Assembly (NCBI RefSeq): GCF_020991065.1
Contig: NZ_CP087710.1
Span: 3,596,001 to 3,660,000, forward strand
Direction of reading: 5' to 3'
Length of the DNA: 64,000 nucleotides
DNA from: Nocardioides okcheonensis
GTDB taxonomy: Bacteria; Actinomycetota; Actinomycetes; Propionibacteriales; Nocardioidaceae
The notes under the pieces were generated by a model. It searched no databases and had not been told where the DNA came from. It saw only the letters and a program-made list of their open reading frames with translations. Positions within the stretch are counted from its first letter, which is position 1; each line of letters opens with the position of its first letter. This document shows positions 39,603 through 49,179 of the stretch, piece by piece. A program made the translations under genes and the position numbers.

Positions 39603-40489
39603 GCGTCGACGTACGCCGCGTCGGTCCCGAGGCGGCCGCCGAGGTGCTCGCGGTCGTCCGCGACGCGTTCGGTGCGCGCCCGCCGCTCGACCCGCCCGCC
39701 GACGCGATGGCCGAGGACCTGGCGTCGGTGGGGCGGATGCTGCGCCGCCGCGGCGGCCTGCTGGCGACGGTCGACGGCGAGCCGGTCGGGTGCGTGGTGC
39801 TCGACCCGGGGCCGGACGGCATGGTGCTGCGCCGCTTCGGGGTCGCGCCGGCCGCCCAGGGCAAGGGCGTCGCCACCGCCCTGGTGGACGCTGCCGTCGA
39901 CGCCTCGCTCGGCCACTCCGCGGTCCGCGTCCTGGCCCGCGAGGAGCTGCCCGACACGGTCGCCTTCTGGGAGGCGCTCGGCTTCGTGGAGACCGGTCGC
40001 CGCAGCCCCTACGTCGAGCTCGCGCGGTGGCTCGGGACGTCCTTCGACGCCCCGGAGGCCGAGACCATGCGCGGGCTGGGGGAGCGGCTCGGCCGCACCC
40101 TCGTCGCCGGGGACCTGGTCGTGCTGACCGGCGAGCTCGGCGCCGGGAAGACCACCTTCACGCAGGGCCTCGGCGACGGGCTGCAGGTCCGCGGCGGCGT
40201 CACGTCGCCGACGTTCGTCATCTCGCGGGTCCACCCCTCGCTGGTCGGCGGACCCGACCTGGTGCACGTCGACGCCTACCGGCTCGGCGGCCTCGACGAG
40301 CTCGACGACCTCGACCTCGACACGCCGCTGGAGTCGTCGGTGACCGTCGTGGAGTGGGGCGCGGGCCTCGCCGAGGGCCTCGCCGACTCCCGGCTGGAGG
40401 TCCTGATCGAGCGCACGGTGGGGGAGACCGCGTCCGCCGACGATCTCGACCCGCGCCGCGTTTCCCTGCGCTGGGTCGTGGGCCAGTAA
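39599..40489 (+). CDS. tsaE: GNAT acetyltransferase fused to TsaE, the t6A-synthesis ATPase
   Basis: The 296-residue protein is a fusion. Residues ~1-145 form a GNAT domain (VLRRFGVAPAAQGKGVATAL; FWEALGFVETGR). Residues ~147-296 form TsaE, with Walker A LTGELGAGKTTFTQG, GGVTSPTFVISR, VHVDAYRLGG and TVVEWGAG. TsaE is the ATPase partner of TsaB-TsaD in making N6-threonylcarbamoyladenosine at tRNA position 37. The genes for TsaB, RimI and TsaD follow directly. The frame is open through the join with no internal stop, so the fusion is real in this sequence; an internal start for TsaE alone is not excluded. It overlaps the hydrolase stop by ATGA. Confidence 0.9.
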   Translation: MSVDVRRVGPEAAAEVLAVVRDAFGARPPLDPPADAMAEDLASVGRMLRRRGGLLATVDGEPVGCVVLDPGPDGMVLRRFGVAPAAQGKGVATALVDAAVDASLGHSAVRVLAREELPDTVAFWEALGFVETGRRSPYVELARWLGTSFDAPEAETMRGLGERLGRTLVAGDLVVLTGELGAGKTTFTQGLGDGLQVRGGVTSPTFVISRVHPSLVGGPDLVHVDAYRLGGLDELDDLDLDTPLESSVTVVEWGAGLAEGLADSRLEVLIERTVGETASADDLDPRRVSLRWVVGQ

Positions 40490-40492
40490 CCT
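40487..40492 (+). promoter_or_regulatory. -10 hexamer TAACCT made from the tsaE stop codon
   Basis: TAACCT includes the TAA stop of the GNAT-TsaE gene and lies exactly 7 nt before the GTG start of tsaB. This is the spacing of a leaderless actinobacterial promoter. It could give an internal tsaB-rimI-tsaD transcript. Confidence 0.5.
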
Positions 40493-40499
40493 CGACGCC

Positions 40500-41177
40500 G
40501 TGCTGCTCGCCTTCGACACCGCCACCTCGCTGGTGACCGTCGCGCTCCACGACGGCGACCGGGTGGTGGTGGAGCACTCGTCGACCGTCCCGATGAAGCA
40601 CGGCGAGCACCTCGCCCCGCTCATCGCCCGCGCGATGGACGACGCCGGCATCGTCCGCCAGGACCTCACCGCGATCGCCGTGGGCGTCGGTCCGGGCCCC
40701 TTCACCGGCCTGCGGGTCGGGCTGGTCACCGCCCGTACGCTCGGCTTCGTGCTCGACCTCCCCGTCTACGGCGTGTGCTCGCTCGACGCCGTCGCCGTCG
40801 AGGTCGTCGGCACCGGCGCCACCGCCGACAGCTTCCTGGTCGCCACCGACGCGCGGCGCAAGGAGGTCTACCTCGCCTCCTACGACGCCGACGGGCGCCG
40901 CCTCGAGGGACCCGTCGTCACCCGTCCCGCCGACGTCGCGACCGACGCGCCGGTCGCCGGCGCCGGACCGGGGCTCTACCCGGACGCGTTCTCGAACCCG
41001 CTCGGGGTGACCCGCCCGAGCGCCGCCTGGATGGCGGCGGCTGTCAGCGCCGAGGACGTCGAGCTGCTCGATCCCGAACCCCTCTACCTCCGGCGTCCCG
41101 ACGCGGTCGCCGGCGCACCCAGAAAGCCCGCCCTTCGAGACGTCTCGTCCCTCGACTCCTCAGGAACCATGTCGTGA
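40500..41177 (+). CDS. tsaB: tRNA threonylcarbamoyladenosine biosynthesis protein TsaB
   Basis: The 225-residue protein has the ASKHA-type N-terminus LLAFDTATSLVTVAL, MKHGEHLAPLI and the TsaB motif GVGPGPFTGLRVGL. It lacks the TsaD metal site, as expected for the scaffold subunit. GTG 40500 has no Shine-Dalgarno but has TAACCT upstream. Its TGA overlaps the rimI GTG by 3 nt. Confidence 0.93.
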   Translation: MLLAFDTATSLVTVALHDGDRVVVEHSSTVPMKHGEHLAPLIARAMDDAGIVRQDLTAIAVGVGPGPFTGLRVGLVTARTLGFVLDLPVYGVCSLDAVAVEVVGTGATADSFLVATDARRKEVYLASYDADGRRLEGPVVTRPADVATDAPVAGAGPGLYPDAFSNPLGVTRPSAAWMAAAVSAEDVELLDPEPLYLRRPDAVAGAPRKPALRDVSSLDSSGTMS

Positions 41178-41629
41178 TCCGACCCGCCACCTTGGCCGAC
41201 CTGCCCGCCCTCGTCGCGCTCGAGCGCGAGCTCTTCGGCGACGACGCGTGGAGCGAGACGCTCGTGCGCCAGGAGATCGAGGGGCCCGGGCGCCGCTTCG
41301 TGGTGACCGACGACCTCGCCGGCTACGCCGTGACCATGAGCGCCGGCGACATCGTCGACCTGCTCCGCATCGGCGTCCGCCCCGACGCGCGGCGCCGCGG
41401 CCTGGCGACGCTGCTGCTCGACGAGATGCTCGTCGGCACCGACGACGCGTCCCGGATGCTGCTCGAGGTGAGCGTCGCCAACGCCGAGGCGCTCGGCTTC
41501 TACGTCGCGCGCCAGTTCAGCGTGATCGACGTACGACCGCACTACTACCGCGACGGGTCGGAGGCCCTGGTGATGTGCCGGTGGCTGCCCGGTGCGGCCC
41601 GCACGAGGACGGCGACCGCCCATGACTGA
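41174..41629 (+). CDS. rimI: ribosomal-protein-S18-alanine N-acetyltransferase
   Basis: The 151-residue GNAT protein has [20 protein letters not shown] at its N-terminus, an acetyl-CoA loop [18 protein letters not shown] and [19 protein letters not shown]. It N-acetylates S18 in other bacteria. Its place between tsaB and tsaD is the standard order. It overlaps tsaB by 4 nt and tsaD by 8 nt. Confidence 0.9.
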   Translation: MIRPATLADLPALVALERELFGDDAWSETLVRQEIEGPGRRFVVTDDLAGYAVTMSAGDIVDLLRIGVRPDARRRGLATLLLDEMLVGTDDASRMLLEVSVANAEALGFYVARQFSVIDVRPHYYRDGSEALVMCRWLPGAARTRTATAHD

Positions 41630-42668
41630 CGAGCCGCTGGTCCTGGGCATCGAGACGTCGTGCGACGAGACGGGTGTCGGCATCGTGCGCGGCCACACCC
41701 TGCTGGCCGACACGGTCGCGAGCAGCGTCGAGGAGCACGCCCGGTTCGGTGGCGTCGTCCCCGAGGTCGCCAGCCGCGCGCACCTCGAGGCGATGGTCCC
41801 CACGATCGAGCGGGCCGCGGAGACCGCCGGGATCGCGCTGAGCGACATCGACGCCGTCGCCGTCACCAGCGGGCCGGGGCTGGCGGGCGCGCTGCTCGTC
41901 GGGGTGGCCAGCGCCAAGGCGCTCGCCCTCGGGCTCGGCAAGCCGATCTACGGCGTCAACCACCTCGCGGCCCACGTCGCGGTCGACCAGCTCGAGCACG
42001 GCCCGCTGCCGGAGCCGTGCCTGGCGATGCTGGTCTCCGGCGGCCACTCCAGCCTGCTCGAGGTCACCGACGTCACCGTCGGCGTCGAGCCGATGGGCGC
42101 GACGATCGACGACGCGGCGGGGGAGGCCTTCGACAAGGTCGCCCGGCTGCTCGGGCTGCCGTTCCCCGGCGGCCCCCACATCGACAAGGCCGCGCGCAGC
42201 GGCAACAGCGTGGCGATCGACTTCCCCCGCGGGCTGACCAGCCGCCGCGACCTCGAGCGGCACCGCTTCGACTTCTCCTTCTCCGGCCTCAAGACGGCCG
42301 TCGCGCGCTGGGTGGAGACCCAGCAGCGCGAGGGCGTCTCGATCGACGTCCACGACGTCGCCGCGTCGTTCCAGGAGGCGGTGTGCGACGTGCTGACCCG
42401 CAAGGCGATCGACGCGGCGTCGAGCCGCGGCATCGAGGACATCCTCATCGGTGGCGGCGTGGCCGCCAACAGCCGGCTGCGCGCGATGGCCGAGGAGCGC
42501 GCGGGCGCCCGGGGCATCCGGGTGCGGGTGCCGCGTCCGGGTCTGTGCACCGACAACGGCGCGATGGTGGCCGCGCTCGGCTCCGAGCTGGTGCTGCGGG
42601 GCCGTACGCCGTCGCTGCTCGACCTGCCCGCCGACTCCTCGCAGCCGATCACGACCGTCGTCGCCTGA
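41622..42668 (+). CDS. tsaD: tRNA threonylcarbamoyltransferase TsaD
   Basis: The 348-residue protein has the N-terminal [14 protein letters not shown] and the metal-binding pair His114/His118 in [48 protein letters not shown] and [12 protein letters not shown] follow. It transfers the threonylcarbamoyl group to A37 of ANN-decoding tRNAs together with TsaB and TsaE encoded upstream. The ATG at 41622 lies within the rimI gene. A hairpin terminator follows. Confidence 0.96.
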   Translation: MTDEPLVLGIETSCDETGVGIVRGHTLLADTVASSVEEHARFGGVVPEVASRAHLEAMVPTIERAAETAGIALSDIDAVAVTSGPGLAGALLVGVASAKALALGLGKPIYGVNHLAAHVAVDQLEHGPLPEPCLAMLVSGGHSSLLEVTDVTVGVEPMGATIDDAAGEAFDKVARLLGLPFPGGPHIDKAARSGNSVAIDFPRGLTSRRDLERHRFDFSFSGLKTAVARWVETQQREGVSIDVHDVAASFQEAVCDVLTRKAIDAASSRGIEDILIGGGVAANSRLRAMAEERAGARGIRVRVPRPGLCTDNGAMVAALGSELVLRGRTPSLLDLPADSSQPITTVVA

Positions 42669-42697
42669 CCGCCGCCCCGCGCGGTCCGGGATGACGA

Positions 42698-42723
42698 AGG
42701 TCCCCGCCCGGGAGCGGGGACCT
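42698..42723. terminator. hairpin between tsaD and the leftward ESX-like gene
   Basis: AGGTCCCCGC (42698-42707) pairs perfectly with 42714-42723 around CCGGGA. It lies 30 bp past the tsaD stop and 48 bp past the convergent gene stop at 42771. Confidence 0.75.
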
Positions 42724-42770
42724 GCATCACGATCACCCCGACCGCGCATCACCTCGCGGCCGGGGACACC

Positions 42771-44236
42771 TCAGTCGAGGACGCCCGGGGCGACGTCGTC
42801 GTCGCCGAGCCAGTCCTGGTCGTAGACCAGGGCGTCGCGTCCCTGCGCCTTCTCGTCCTCCGAGCGGCGACCGCCGCGCCCGCCCGCCGAGCCGGCGCCG
42901 GCGCTCCGGGCGCCGCTGCTGCCGCGACCGCCCGAGCGGGAGCCGGCGGTCGAGCCACCGGCCGCGCCGCGGGAGCCGGCGGTCGAGCCTCCGGCCGCGC
43001 CGCGGGAGCCGGCGCTGCCGCGCCCGCCCGCGGACCCGGTGGTCCCGGCCGACCGTGCGGCCGAGGAGGCGCCCGTCGTGCCGGCCGTCCCGGTCGTACG
43101 GGAGGCGGACGCGCCGGTCGTCGAGCCGGTGCCGCGGGAGAGGGCGCTGGCGCTGCCGGTCCGGCCGGTCGAGCCGATCGGGCGGGTGGCGGCACCGCCG
43201 CTGGCCGCGGTCGGCACCCCGCCGAGCGGACCGCGCCGCCGGCGAGGGCACCCGCGCCGCCTGCTCCGCCGAGGGCGGCGGCCGAGGTCGCGCCGCCCGA
43301 GCCGCCGGTCGCGCCGGCCGAGCCCGGAGCCGATCCGGACGGGCCCTGATAGCTGATCCCGTCCTGCGACGACCCGATCACCGACGTGCTCGGCACGTGC
43401 GTCGGGACCGTGTGGGTCGTCGTCGGCGTCGTGGTCGGCGTCGTGGTGGGGGTGGTCGTGGGGTGGGTGGTCGGCGTGGTCTCCGGCGGCCGCGGGGGGT
43501 GCTTGGTCCCGTGCTCGTTGTCGACCGGCTCCCCGATGACGATGGTGGGGTTGCGCGTGATGCCGGTCTCCCGGCCGCCGTTCCCGTCGGCGCCGCCGCC
43601 GGTCACCGGCGGCGCCTGCGTGCCGGGGAGGTACGTGCCGCCCGGGCCGCCGGGGACGGTCGGCGGGGGCTCCGTGGGGTCGGGCTGGCCGTGGATGGCC
43701 TGCATCGGCGGGATGGCGCCGAGGAACGCCGCGTCCATCGCCTTGGTGAGGGCGAGGGACTTGGCCTCCTGCTTGTCGTACTGCGACTGCCACGCGCTGC
43801 GCTCGTTGTCGCGCGCCTGGGAGGCGTCGGCCTGGGCCTGGAGCTCCTCCTTGCTCGGCGGCATGCCCGTGGTGCTGGCGGGCGGCTGGTAGGCCGCCGG
43901 CTTGGTGCCGAGGTCGGCCATCGCGTCACGCGAGTCGCGGGTGTCCGAGATCTGGTCGCCGACCTGGCGCAGCGCCTCGCCGGCGACGCGCAGCTGGTCG
44001 GCCTTCGTCGTCATCGACGCCGACGACTTCTCCATGCTCGCGCGCAGGGCGGGGCCGGTCAGGGTCTGCTCGCCGATGCGCAGCTCGGCCTGCTCGGCCG
44101 CGCGGTTGAGCGCCTCGGCGAGGACCTGGAGGTCGTCGGCCTTCTTCTTCCAGTCCTGGCCGGCGTTCTTGACGGCGCCCTCGGCGGCCGAGTCGAGGTA
44201 CTGGTCGAGGTTCAGGCGGTGGGGTCCCTTGGTCAT
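42771..44236 (-). pseudogene. ESX/type VII-type secreted protein with low-complexity tail, frameshifted
   Basis: The N-terminal ~150 residues are helical and polar (LNLDQYLDSAAEGAVKNA; MTTKADQLRVAGEALRQVGD). A Pro/Gly segment and a Thr/Pro run (TTPTTTPTTTPTTTHT) follow. At about 43225-43235 one base is missing, and the sense passes to another frame. There a Ser/Gly/Thr/Ala/Arg-rich tail ends in an acidic block, GRDALVYDQDWLGDDDVAPG-VLD, at stop 42771. Tails of the kind 'W-x-acidic ... V-x-P-x-V-(I/L)-D' are seen on actinobacterial WXG100-associated proteins, from memory. The gene is 3 bp from a WXG100-like gene. No ESX machinery is in the window. About 488 residues result if the base is restored. 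Confidence 0.6.
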
Positions 44237-44239
44237 GGC

Positions 44240-44653
44240 TCAGCCCTCGTCCGTGGTCGGCAGCGTGCACGTGTCGCCGGCGGCGAACGACGGCGAGGCG
44301 ACGCAGTCGGTGGAGGTCTGGAGGCGCGCCATCGTCGCCTGCGTCTGCTCGGTGGTGCGCTCGAGGTCGTTGCTGAACTCCTCGACCGAGCCGCTCATCC
44401 CGCGCAGCCCGGCCGCCATGTTGAGCAGCTCCTCGCGGATCCGGACGTGGGCCATGTTGACGTTGGTGGCGAGGCGGTAGCCGCCGGTGTAGGAGTCACC
44501 GAACGCGGTGTCCTGCACGGGCGTGACCTCGTCCTTCTCCATGCCGAGGGCGGCGAGGTCGAAGGACTCCATCAGGGACTGCGTGGTGTAGGGATCGATG
44601 TTGAGCCCCACCATCGTCTGGGTGAGCAGTTCCCTGTCTTCGAGCGGCAGCAT
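44240..44653 (-). CDS. small WXG100-like protein, probable ESX substrate partner
   Basis: The 137-residue protein has an N-terminal segment followed by two amphipathic helices around SYTGGYRLATNVN (a Y-x-G-like turn) and NMAAGLRGMSGSVEEFSNDL. It ends with two Cys in TDCVASPSFAAGDTC. No signal peptide is present. Size and helix-turn-helix hairpin suggest a WXG100/ESAT-6-like protein, though the W-x-G motif is not canonical. ATG 44653 follows AAAGGA. It is probably in one operon with 42771-44236, 3 bp downstream. Confidence 0.55.
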   Translation of the reverse strand: MLPLEDRELLTQTMVGLNIDPYTTQSLMESFDLAALGMEKDEVTPVQDTAFGDSYTGGYRLATNVNMAHVRIREELLNMAAGLRGMSGSVEEFSNDLERTTEQTQATMARLQTSTDCVASPSFAAGDTCTLPTTDEG

Positions 44654-44763
44654 GGTCTGTCCTTTCCCCCGGGTGACATGGCCGAAACCCACTTTATGCG
44701 GGTGATCTCGGCGGCGCAGCATCTCGGTCCCGTCGCCCACCCGGGCCCCGGTATGGTCGCGCC

Positions 44764-45402
44764 ATGCTCGCTCGGGGAACCCGTCTTCGTCCGCTCGTCG
44801 CTGCCGGGCTCGCGGTGGCCGTCCTGGCCAGCGGGTGCGGGTCGTCCGGTGACGGCGCCGACGACCCTGCCGACGCGGCGTCGGGTGCGGCCTCGGGGTC
44901 TCCCTCGCCGTCGCCGTCGGAGTCGGAGTCACCGGAGCCGATCGAGGGCCTGCCGACGTCCTACCCGCCGGCGGACGGCCCGCGGATCAAGGTGCCGGGC
45001 GCCAGCATCCACGCGCTGTCGACCTACCGGCACGTCACCGACTACGGCGTGCTGCAGGGGTGGGGCGACGGGCAGAGCTCGGTCACCTTCCTGCCCGACG
45101 TCAACGTCGCGACGTCGCTGGAGGCGTTCGAGCGCGACTGGGTGCAGGACAGCGGCGGCCCGAAGAAGCAGGTCGCGCAGGAGGAGGCCGTCGCGGGCGG
45201 CAAGTACCGCGCGTGGCACCGGCTCGACACCACCAGCGACCCGGTCCAGGAGATCCACACCTACGGGATCCTCTTCCTGGACTCGGCATGGTTGATCAGG
45301 ATCACCTTCGAGAAGCGGGGGTTCCCGGAACCGCTCGACGAGGAGGGGCAGCAGGAGGTCATCGGTCGGCTGCTGGCCAGCTTCAAGACCGACCTGGACT
45401 GA
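44764..45402 (+). CDS. putative lipoprotein of unknown function
   Basis: The 212-residue protein has a lipoprotein signal with lipobox LASGC (Cys25). A Ser/Pro/Glu-rich linker (SGSPSPSPSESESPEP) follows, and then a ~150-residue domain with PGASIHALSTYRHVTDYGVL and YGILFLDSAWLIRITFEKRG. I do not recognise the domain. TATGGT (44752-44757) lies 6 nt before the ATG, giving a leaderless start. It is divergent from the ESX-like pair across 110 bp. Confidence 0.7.
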   Translation: MLARGTRLRPLVAAGLAVAVLASGCGSSGDGADDPADAASGAASGSPSPSPSESESPEPIEGLPTSYPPADGPRIKVPGASIHALSTYRHVTDYGVLQGWGDGQSSVTFLPDVNVATSLEAFERDWVQDSGGPKKQVAQEEAVAGGKYRAWHRLDTTSDPVQEIHTYGILFLDSAWLIRITFEKRGFPEPLDEEGQQEVIGRLLASFKTDLD

Positions 45403-45441
45403 CCGGCCCCAGCGTCCGGCCCCAGCGTCCGGCCTCAGCGT
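45403..45441. repeat. 13-bp tandem repeat, three copies
   Basis: CCGGCCCCAGCGT occurs at 45403-45415 and 45416-45428, and with one change at 45429-45441. The third copy contains the stop codon of the leftward gene (45435-45437). It separates two convergent genes. Confidence 0.7.
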
Positions 45442-46666
45442 GCGCGGCCCGGGGTCAGTCGCAGGCCCACGGTGCCGAGGTCGACGGTGACCGGACCCGC
45501 CGCCCGCTCGACGCTGCCGTCGACGCCGAGGCGCACGACCCACTGCTGGTCGCCGTCGGAGTAGGTCGCCAGCAGGTGCTCGTCGTCCTCCCAGACCACC
45601 TGCGTGGCGATCCCGACGACGCGGTCGCGGACCGGGGTGACCTCGAAGTCGACGACCGGGCGACCGGTCGTGGCGTCCAGGACCGACACCCCCGACTCGT
45701 CGCCGCCTGCGCCCGGGTCGCTGGCGCCGAACGCGACGAGGAGGCTGCCGTCGGGGCTGAACTGGCCCAGCTCGCGGTCGCAGTCGGTCCACAGCGGGTC
45801 GGCGGAGCGCGAGCGCCCGTCGAAGGTGGCGGCGCAGGACCGTCCGTCGTCGACGGCGGTGCTGCCGGCGACCATCCCGGTGGCGGGGGAGGCGCTCTGC
45901 GCGCCCTCGAGGCCGTCGTACGGGGTGAGCTGCTCGCCGTTGGCGACGAGGTAGGAGATCGTGCCGGTCGCCTGGTCGAGCCGGTAGGTCAGCACCTCGT
46001 CGTCGGAGAGGAAGCCGACCGTGCCGACCTCCGAGCCGTCGGGGCCCTGGGTGACCGCAGCCCACGGACGCTCCGGCTCCTGGCGTGCCGTGTCGTAGTT
46101 CATGACGAACCAGGTGTCGACCCCGTCGAACGACGCCACGGCGTAGCGCGACCCGTCGGGGGAGACGGTGAACAGGCTGTTGCCCTGCGTGCTGTCCTCG
46201 ACCTCGAGGTCCGCGGTCAGCCGGTCGAGCGTCCAGCGACCGTCCCCGTCCTGCCGCGCGGCGAGCCAGCCGTCGCCGTACGGCGTGGCCTGCTCGTAGG
46301 CCTCCGGCAGCGCGACGACCTCGTCGCCCAGGGTGACGGTCCGCGCGGTCACGTCGGTCAGCGGAGTGCCCGGGCCGGCACCGACGGTCGCGCTGCGCGG
46401 GTCGACCCGCACCGTGCCGACGACGCCGGGCGTACGGTCCACCGGCGGCTGCTCGGTGCGACGGACCGGTCCGTCGAGCGCGAGCCCGACCGGGACGGCG
46501 ACGGCCAGCGCGGCCGCGACGGCCACCCCGGCGGTGACGCGGCGGCGGACCTGGATGCGGCGGGCGCGGCGGCGCACGCCGTCGAGCGTGAGGGCGCGGG
46601 GTGCAGCGGCTCGACCCGGCGGGCGAGCGCGTCGTGGACCTGGTCCTCGAGGGGCGAGTGGTTCAT
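45435..46666 (-). pseudogene. putative membrane anti-sigma / beta-propeller protein, frameshifted near the N-terminus
   Basis: Translation should start at ATG 46666 (MNHSPLEDQVHDALARRVEP), overlapping the sigma-factor stop by ATGA. At about 46591-46596 one base is missing; the other frame continues LTLDGVRRRARRIQVRRRV. A membrane helix (TAGVAVAAALAVAVPVGLAL) follows, and then a ~340-residue extracytoplasmic part with repeated strands (SLFTVSPDGSRYAVASF; LGQFSPDGSLLVAFG; QVVWEDDEHLLATYS) like a WD40/TolB-type propeller. Its place after a SigE-type sigma gene suggests an anti-sigma or sensor role. About 410 residues result when the base is restored. Confidence 0.65.
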
Positions 46667-47226
46667 CGGACGTCGTCTCCGGACTCGTGGGGGTTGAGTG
46701 ACTGGGGCGCGCGTGCGCGCAGCGCGGCCAGCGCCCGGCTGGCCTGCGACTTGACCGTCCCCGTCGAGATGCCGAGCACGTCGGCGATCTCGGCCTCGCT
46801 CAGCTGCTCGTAGTAGCGCAGCACCACCACGGACCGCTGCTTCGGCGGCAGCGTCTGGACGAACGACCACAGCTCGCCGCCGAGGCCGTCGTCGTAGCTG
46901 TCGCTGGCCCCGGCCTCCGGCAGCCGCTCGGTCGAGTGCTCGCGGCGCTTCCAGGCCCGGCGCCACAGCGAGTTGTGGTCGTTGACCATCACCCGGCGGA
47001 CCCAGCCGTCGAGGGCGCCGTGGTCGCGGATGCGGTCCCACGAGAGGTAGAGCTTCGCGAAGGCGTTCTGCAGCAGGTCCTCGGCGCCGGCGTGGTCGCC
47101 GGCGAGGAGGTAGGCGGTGCGGTAGAGCGCCGCCTGGCGGGCAGCCATGTAGGCCGAGAAGTCGGCGTCCCTGCCCGACCCCCGTGGCACCTCCGCCTCG
47201 GTCCTCGTCGTCACTGCTCCGTCCAT
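46663..47226 (-). CDS. SigE-family ECF-like RNA polymerase sigma factor
   Basis: The 187-residue protein has region 2 (FSAYMAARQAALYRTAYLLA; AEDLLQNAFAKLYLSWDRI) and region 4 (LPPKQRSVVVLRYYEQLSE; EIADVLGISTGTVKSQASRA). It belongs to the actinobacterial SigE family of short ECF sigma factors. ATG 47226 (MDGAVTTRTEAE) is chosen with GAAGGG 9 nt upstream; ATG 47247 would add seven residues. Its stop overlaps the start of the putative anti-sigma gene, so the two are translationally coupled. The target promoters cannot be read here. Confidence 0.85.
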   Translation of the reverse strand: MDGAVTTRTEAEVPRGSGRDADFSAYMAARQAALYRTAYLLAGDHAGAEDLLQNAFAKLYLSWDRIRDHGALDGWVRRVMVNDHNSLWRRAWKRREHSTERLPEAGASDSYDDGLGGELWSFVQTLPPKQRSVVVLRYYEQLSEAEIADVLGISTGTVKSQASRALAALRARAPQSLNPHESGDDVR

Positions 47227-47429
47227 CCTCACGGACCCTTCGATCATCCTCGTGGTGCCCCGCTCCGCGCTGCTGCCGGTGGTTCGCGCGTGTCGCGCGG
47301 CGGGTTCGTCGCGATGAGGACGCGGACGGCGCCGGGACGGTTGCATCCGGGAGCGGACCCGGTGTTGCGGGGCTTGGACCGCGTTGCGAGGCTCTGCGGT
47401 GACACCCCCTCGTGCAAGGAGGCACACAG

Positions 47430-48548
47430 ATGCAGCAGGTCAAGGCAGTGGTCGCGCTGGCCAAGGGCGAGCCGGTCCAGCTCACCACGATCAACGTCCC
47501 CGACCCGGGCCCGGGGGAGGCCGTGGTGAAGGTGCAGGCCTGCGGGGTCTGCCACACCGACCTGCACTACCGAGAGGGCGGCATCAACGACGACTTCCCG
47601 TTCCTCCTGGGCCACGAGGCGGCCGGCGTCGTCGAGGCCGTGGGCCCCGACGTGACGTCCGTGGCCCCCGGCGACTTCGTGGTCCTCAACTGGCGCGCCG
47701 TGTGCGGCGACTGCCGGGCCTGCAACCGCGGCGAGCCGCAGTACTGCTTCGCCACCCACAACGCGACCCAGAAGATGACCCTGGCCGAGGGCGACCTCGC
47801 CGGGACCGAGCTCTCGCCGGCGCTGGGCATCGGCGCTTTCGCGGAGAAGACGCTGGTGGCGGCCGGGCAGTGCACGAAGGTCGACCCGTCCGCCCGCGCC
47901 GCCGCGGTCGGGCTGCTGGGGTGCGGCGTGATGGCCGGGCTCGGTGCCGCGATCAACACCGGCAACGTCGGTCGCGGCTCGACCGTCGCCGTCATCGGCT
48001 GCGGCGGTGTGGGTGCCGCCGCGATCGCGGGTGCGGCGCTCGCCGGCGCGGCGCGGATCATCGCCGTCGACATCGACGACCGGAAGCTGGAGACCGCGAA
48101 GAAGCTCGGCGCGACGCACACCGTGAACTCGAAGGAGAACGACGCGGTCGAGGCGATCCGGTCGTTGACCCCGCCGGCGGACGGCACGGGCCACGAGGGC
48201 GGCGCCGACGTGGTCATCGACGCCGTCGGGCGCCCCGAGACGTGGAAGCAGGCGTTCTACGCCCGCGACCTGGCCGGGACCGTCGTGCTCGTCGGCGTGC
48301 CCACCCCGGACATGAAGGTCCCCGAGATCCCGCTGATCGACGTCTTCGGTCGCGGCGGCTCGCTGAAGTCGTCGTGGTACGGCGACTGCCTGCCCTCGCG
48401 CGACTTCCCGATGCTGGTCGACCTCTACCAGCAGGGTCGTCTCGACCTCGACGCCTTCGTGACCGAGGAGATCGGCATCGAGGACGTCGAGGCCGCGTTC
48501 GAGAAGATGCACGGCGGCGACGTGCTCAGGTCTGTGGTGGTCCTCTGA
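47430..48548 (+). CDS. mscR: S-(hydroxymethyl)mycothiol dehydrogenase
   Basis: The 372-residue zinc alcohol dehydrogenase has catalytic zinc ligands in GVCHTD (Cys41) and GHEA (His62-Glu63). Structural zinc Cys are 92, 95, 98 and 106 ([15 protein letters not shown]). The NAD-binding motif is [15 protein letters not shown], followed by [10 protein letters not shown]. Its close resemblance to MscR, together with the downstream MBL gene, points to NAD-dependent oxidation of the formaldehyde-mycothiol adduct, a detoxification step. ATG 47430 has a strong AAGGAGG site. It overlaps the next gene by TGATG. Generic alcohol dehydrogenase is the alternative. Confidence 0.85.
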   Translation: MQQVKAVVALAKGEPVQLTTINVPDPGPGEAVVKVQACGVCHTDLHYREGGINDDFPFLLGHEAAGVVEAVGPDVTSVAPGDFVVLNWRAVCGDCRACNRGEPQYCFATHNATQKMTLAEGDLAGTELSPALGIGAFAEKTLVAAGQCTKVDPSARAAAVGLLGCGVMAGLGAAINTGNVGRGSTVAVIGCGGVGAAAIAGAALAGAARIIAVDIDDRKLETAKKLGATHTVNSKENDAVEAIRSLTPPADGTGHEGGADVVIDAVGRPETWKQAFYARDLAGTVVLVGVPTPDMKVPEIPLIDVFGRGGSLKSSWYGDCLPSRDFPMLVDLYQQGRLDLDAFVTEEIGIEDVEAAFEKMHGGDVLRSVVVL

Positions 48549-49168
48549 TGACGGCGCGAGTGGACCACGCGGTCGTGTCCGGGACGTTCTCGCTCGACGG
48601 CGAGACGCACCAGGTCGACAACAACGTGTGGGTCGTCGGTGACGACGAGCAGTGCCTGGTGATCGACGCCCCGCACGACGTGGACGCGATCATGCGCGTG
48701 GTCGGTGACCGCGCGGTGAAGGCGATCGTGTGCACCCACGCCCACGACGACCACGTCCGGGTCGCCCCGGCGCTGCGGGTCGCCACCGGCGCGCCGATCC
48801 TGCTGCACCCCGACGACCGCCCGCTGTGGGAGCTCACCCACGGCGGCGACGAGCCGGGCGCCGAGCTCTGGGACGTCGACCTGTCCGACGGGATGACCCT
48901 GACCATCGGCGGTGCTGCGGTCACGGTGATCCACACCCCCGGCCACGCGCCGGGGGCCGTGTGCCTCTACGTCCACGACCTCGGCTGCGTCTTCACCGGC
49001 GACACGCTGTTCGAAGGCGGCCCCGGCGCGACCGGGCGCTCCTACTCGGACGCCGACGTGATCAAGGAGTCGATCCGTCGCCGGCTGTTCGACCTGCCCG
49101 ACGAGACCGTCGTGCACACCGGTCACGGCGCGGACACCACCATCGGCGCCGAGAAGGCCAACGTCTGA
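48548..49168 (+). CDS. MBL-fold metallohydrolase paired with MscR
   Basis: The 206-residue protein has the metallo-beta-lactamase motif THAHDDH, then HTPGHAPGAVCLY, FTGDTLFEGGPGATG and HTGHGADTTIG, giving a complete dinuclear metal site. It resembles glyoxalase II-type thioesterases. The one-nucleotide overlap with mscR, also seen in mycobacteria, suggests it acts on the mycothiol thioester (for example S-formylmycothiol); this is inference. Confidence 0.85.
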   Translation: MTARVDHAVVSGTFSLDGETHQVDNNVWVVGDDEQCLVIDAPHDVDAIMRVVGDRAVKAIVCTHAHDDHVRVAPALRVATGAPILLHPDDRPLWELTHGGDEPGAELWDVDLSDGMTLTIGGAAVTVIHTPGHAPGAVCLYVHDLGCVFTGDTLFEGGPGATGRSYSDADVIKESIRRRLFDLPDETVVHTGHGADTTIGAEKANV

Positions 49169-49179
49169 CGCCACCCCGG

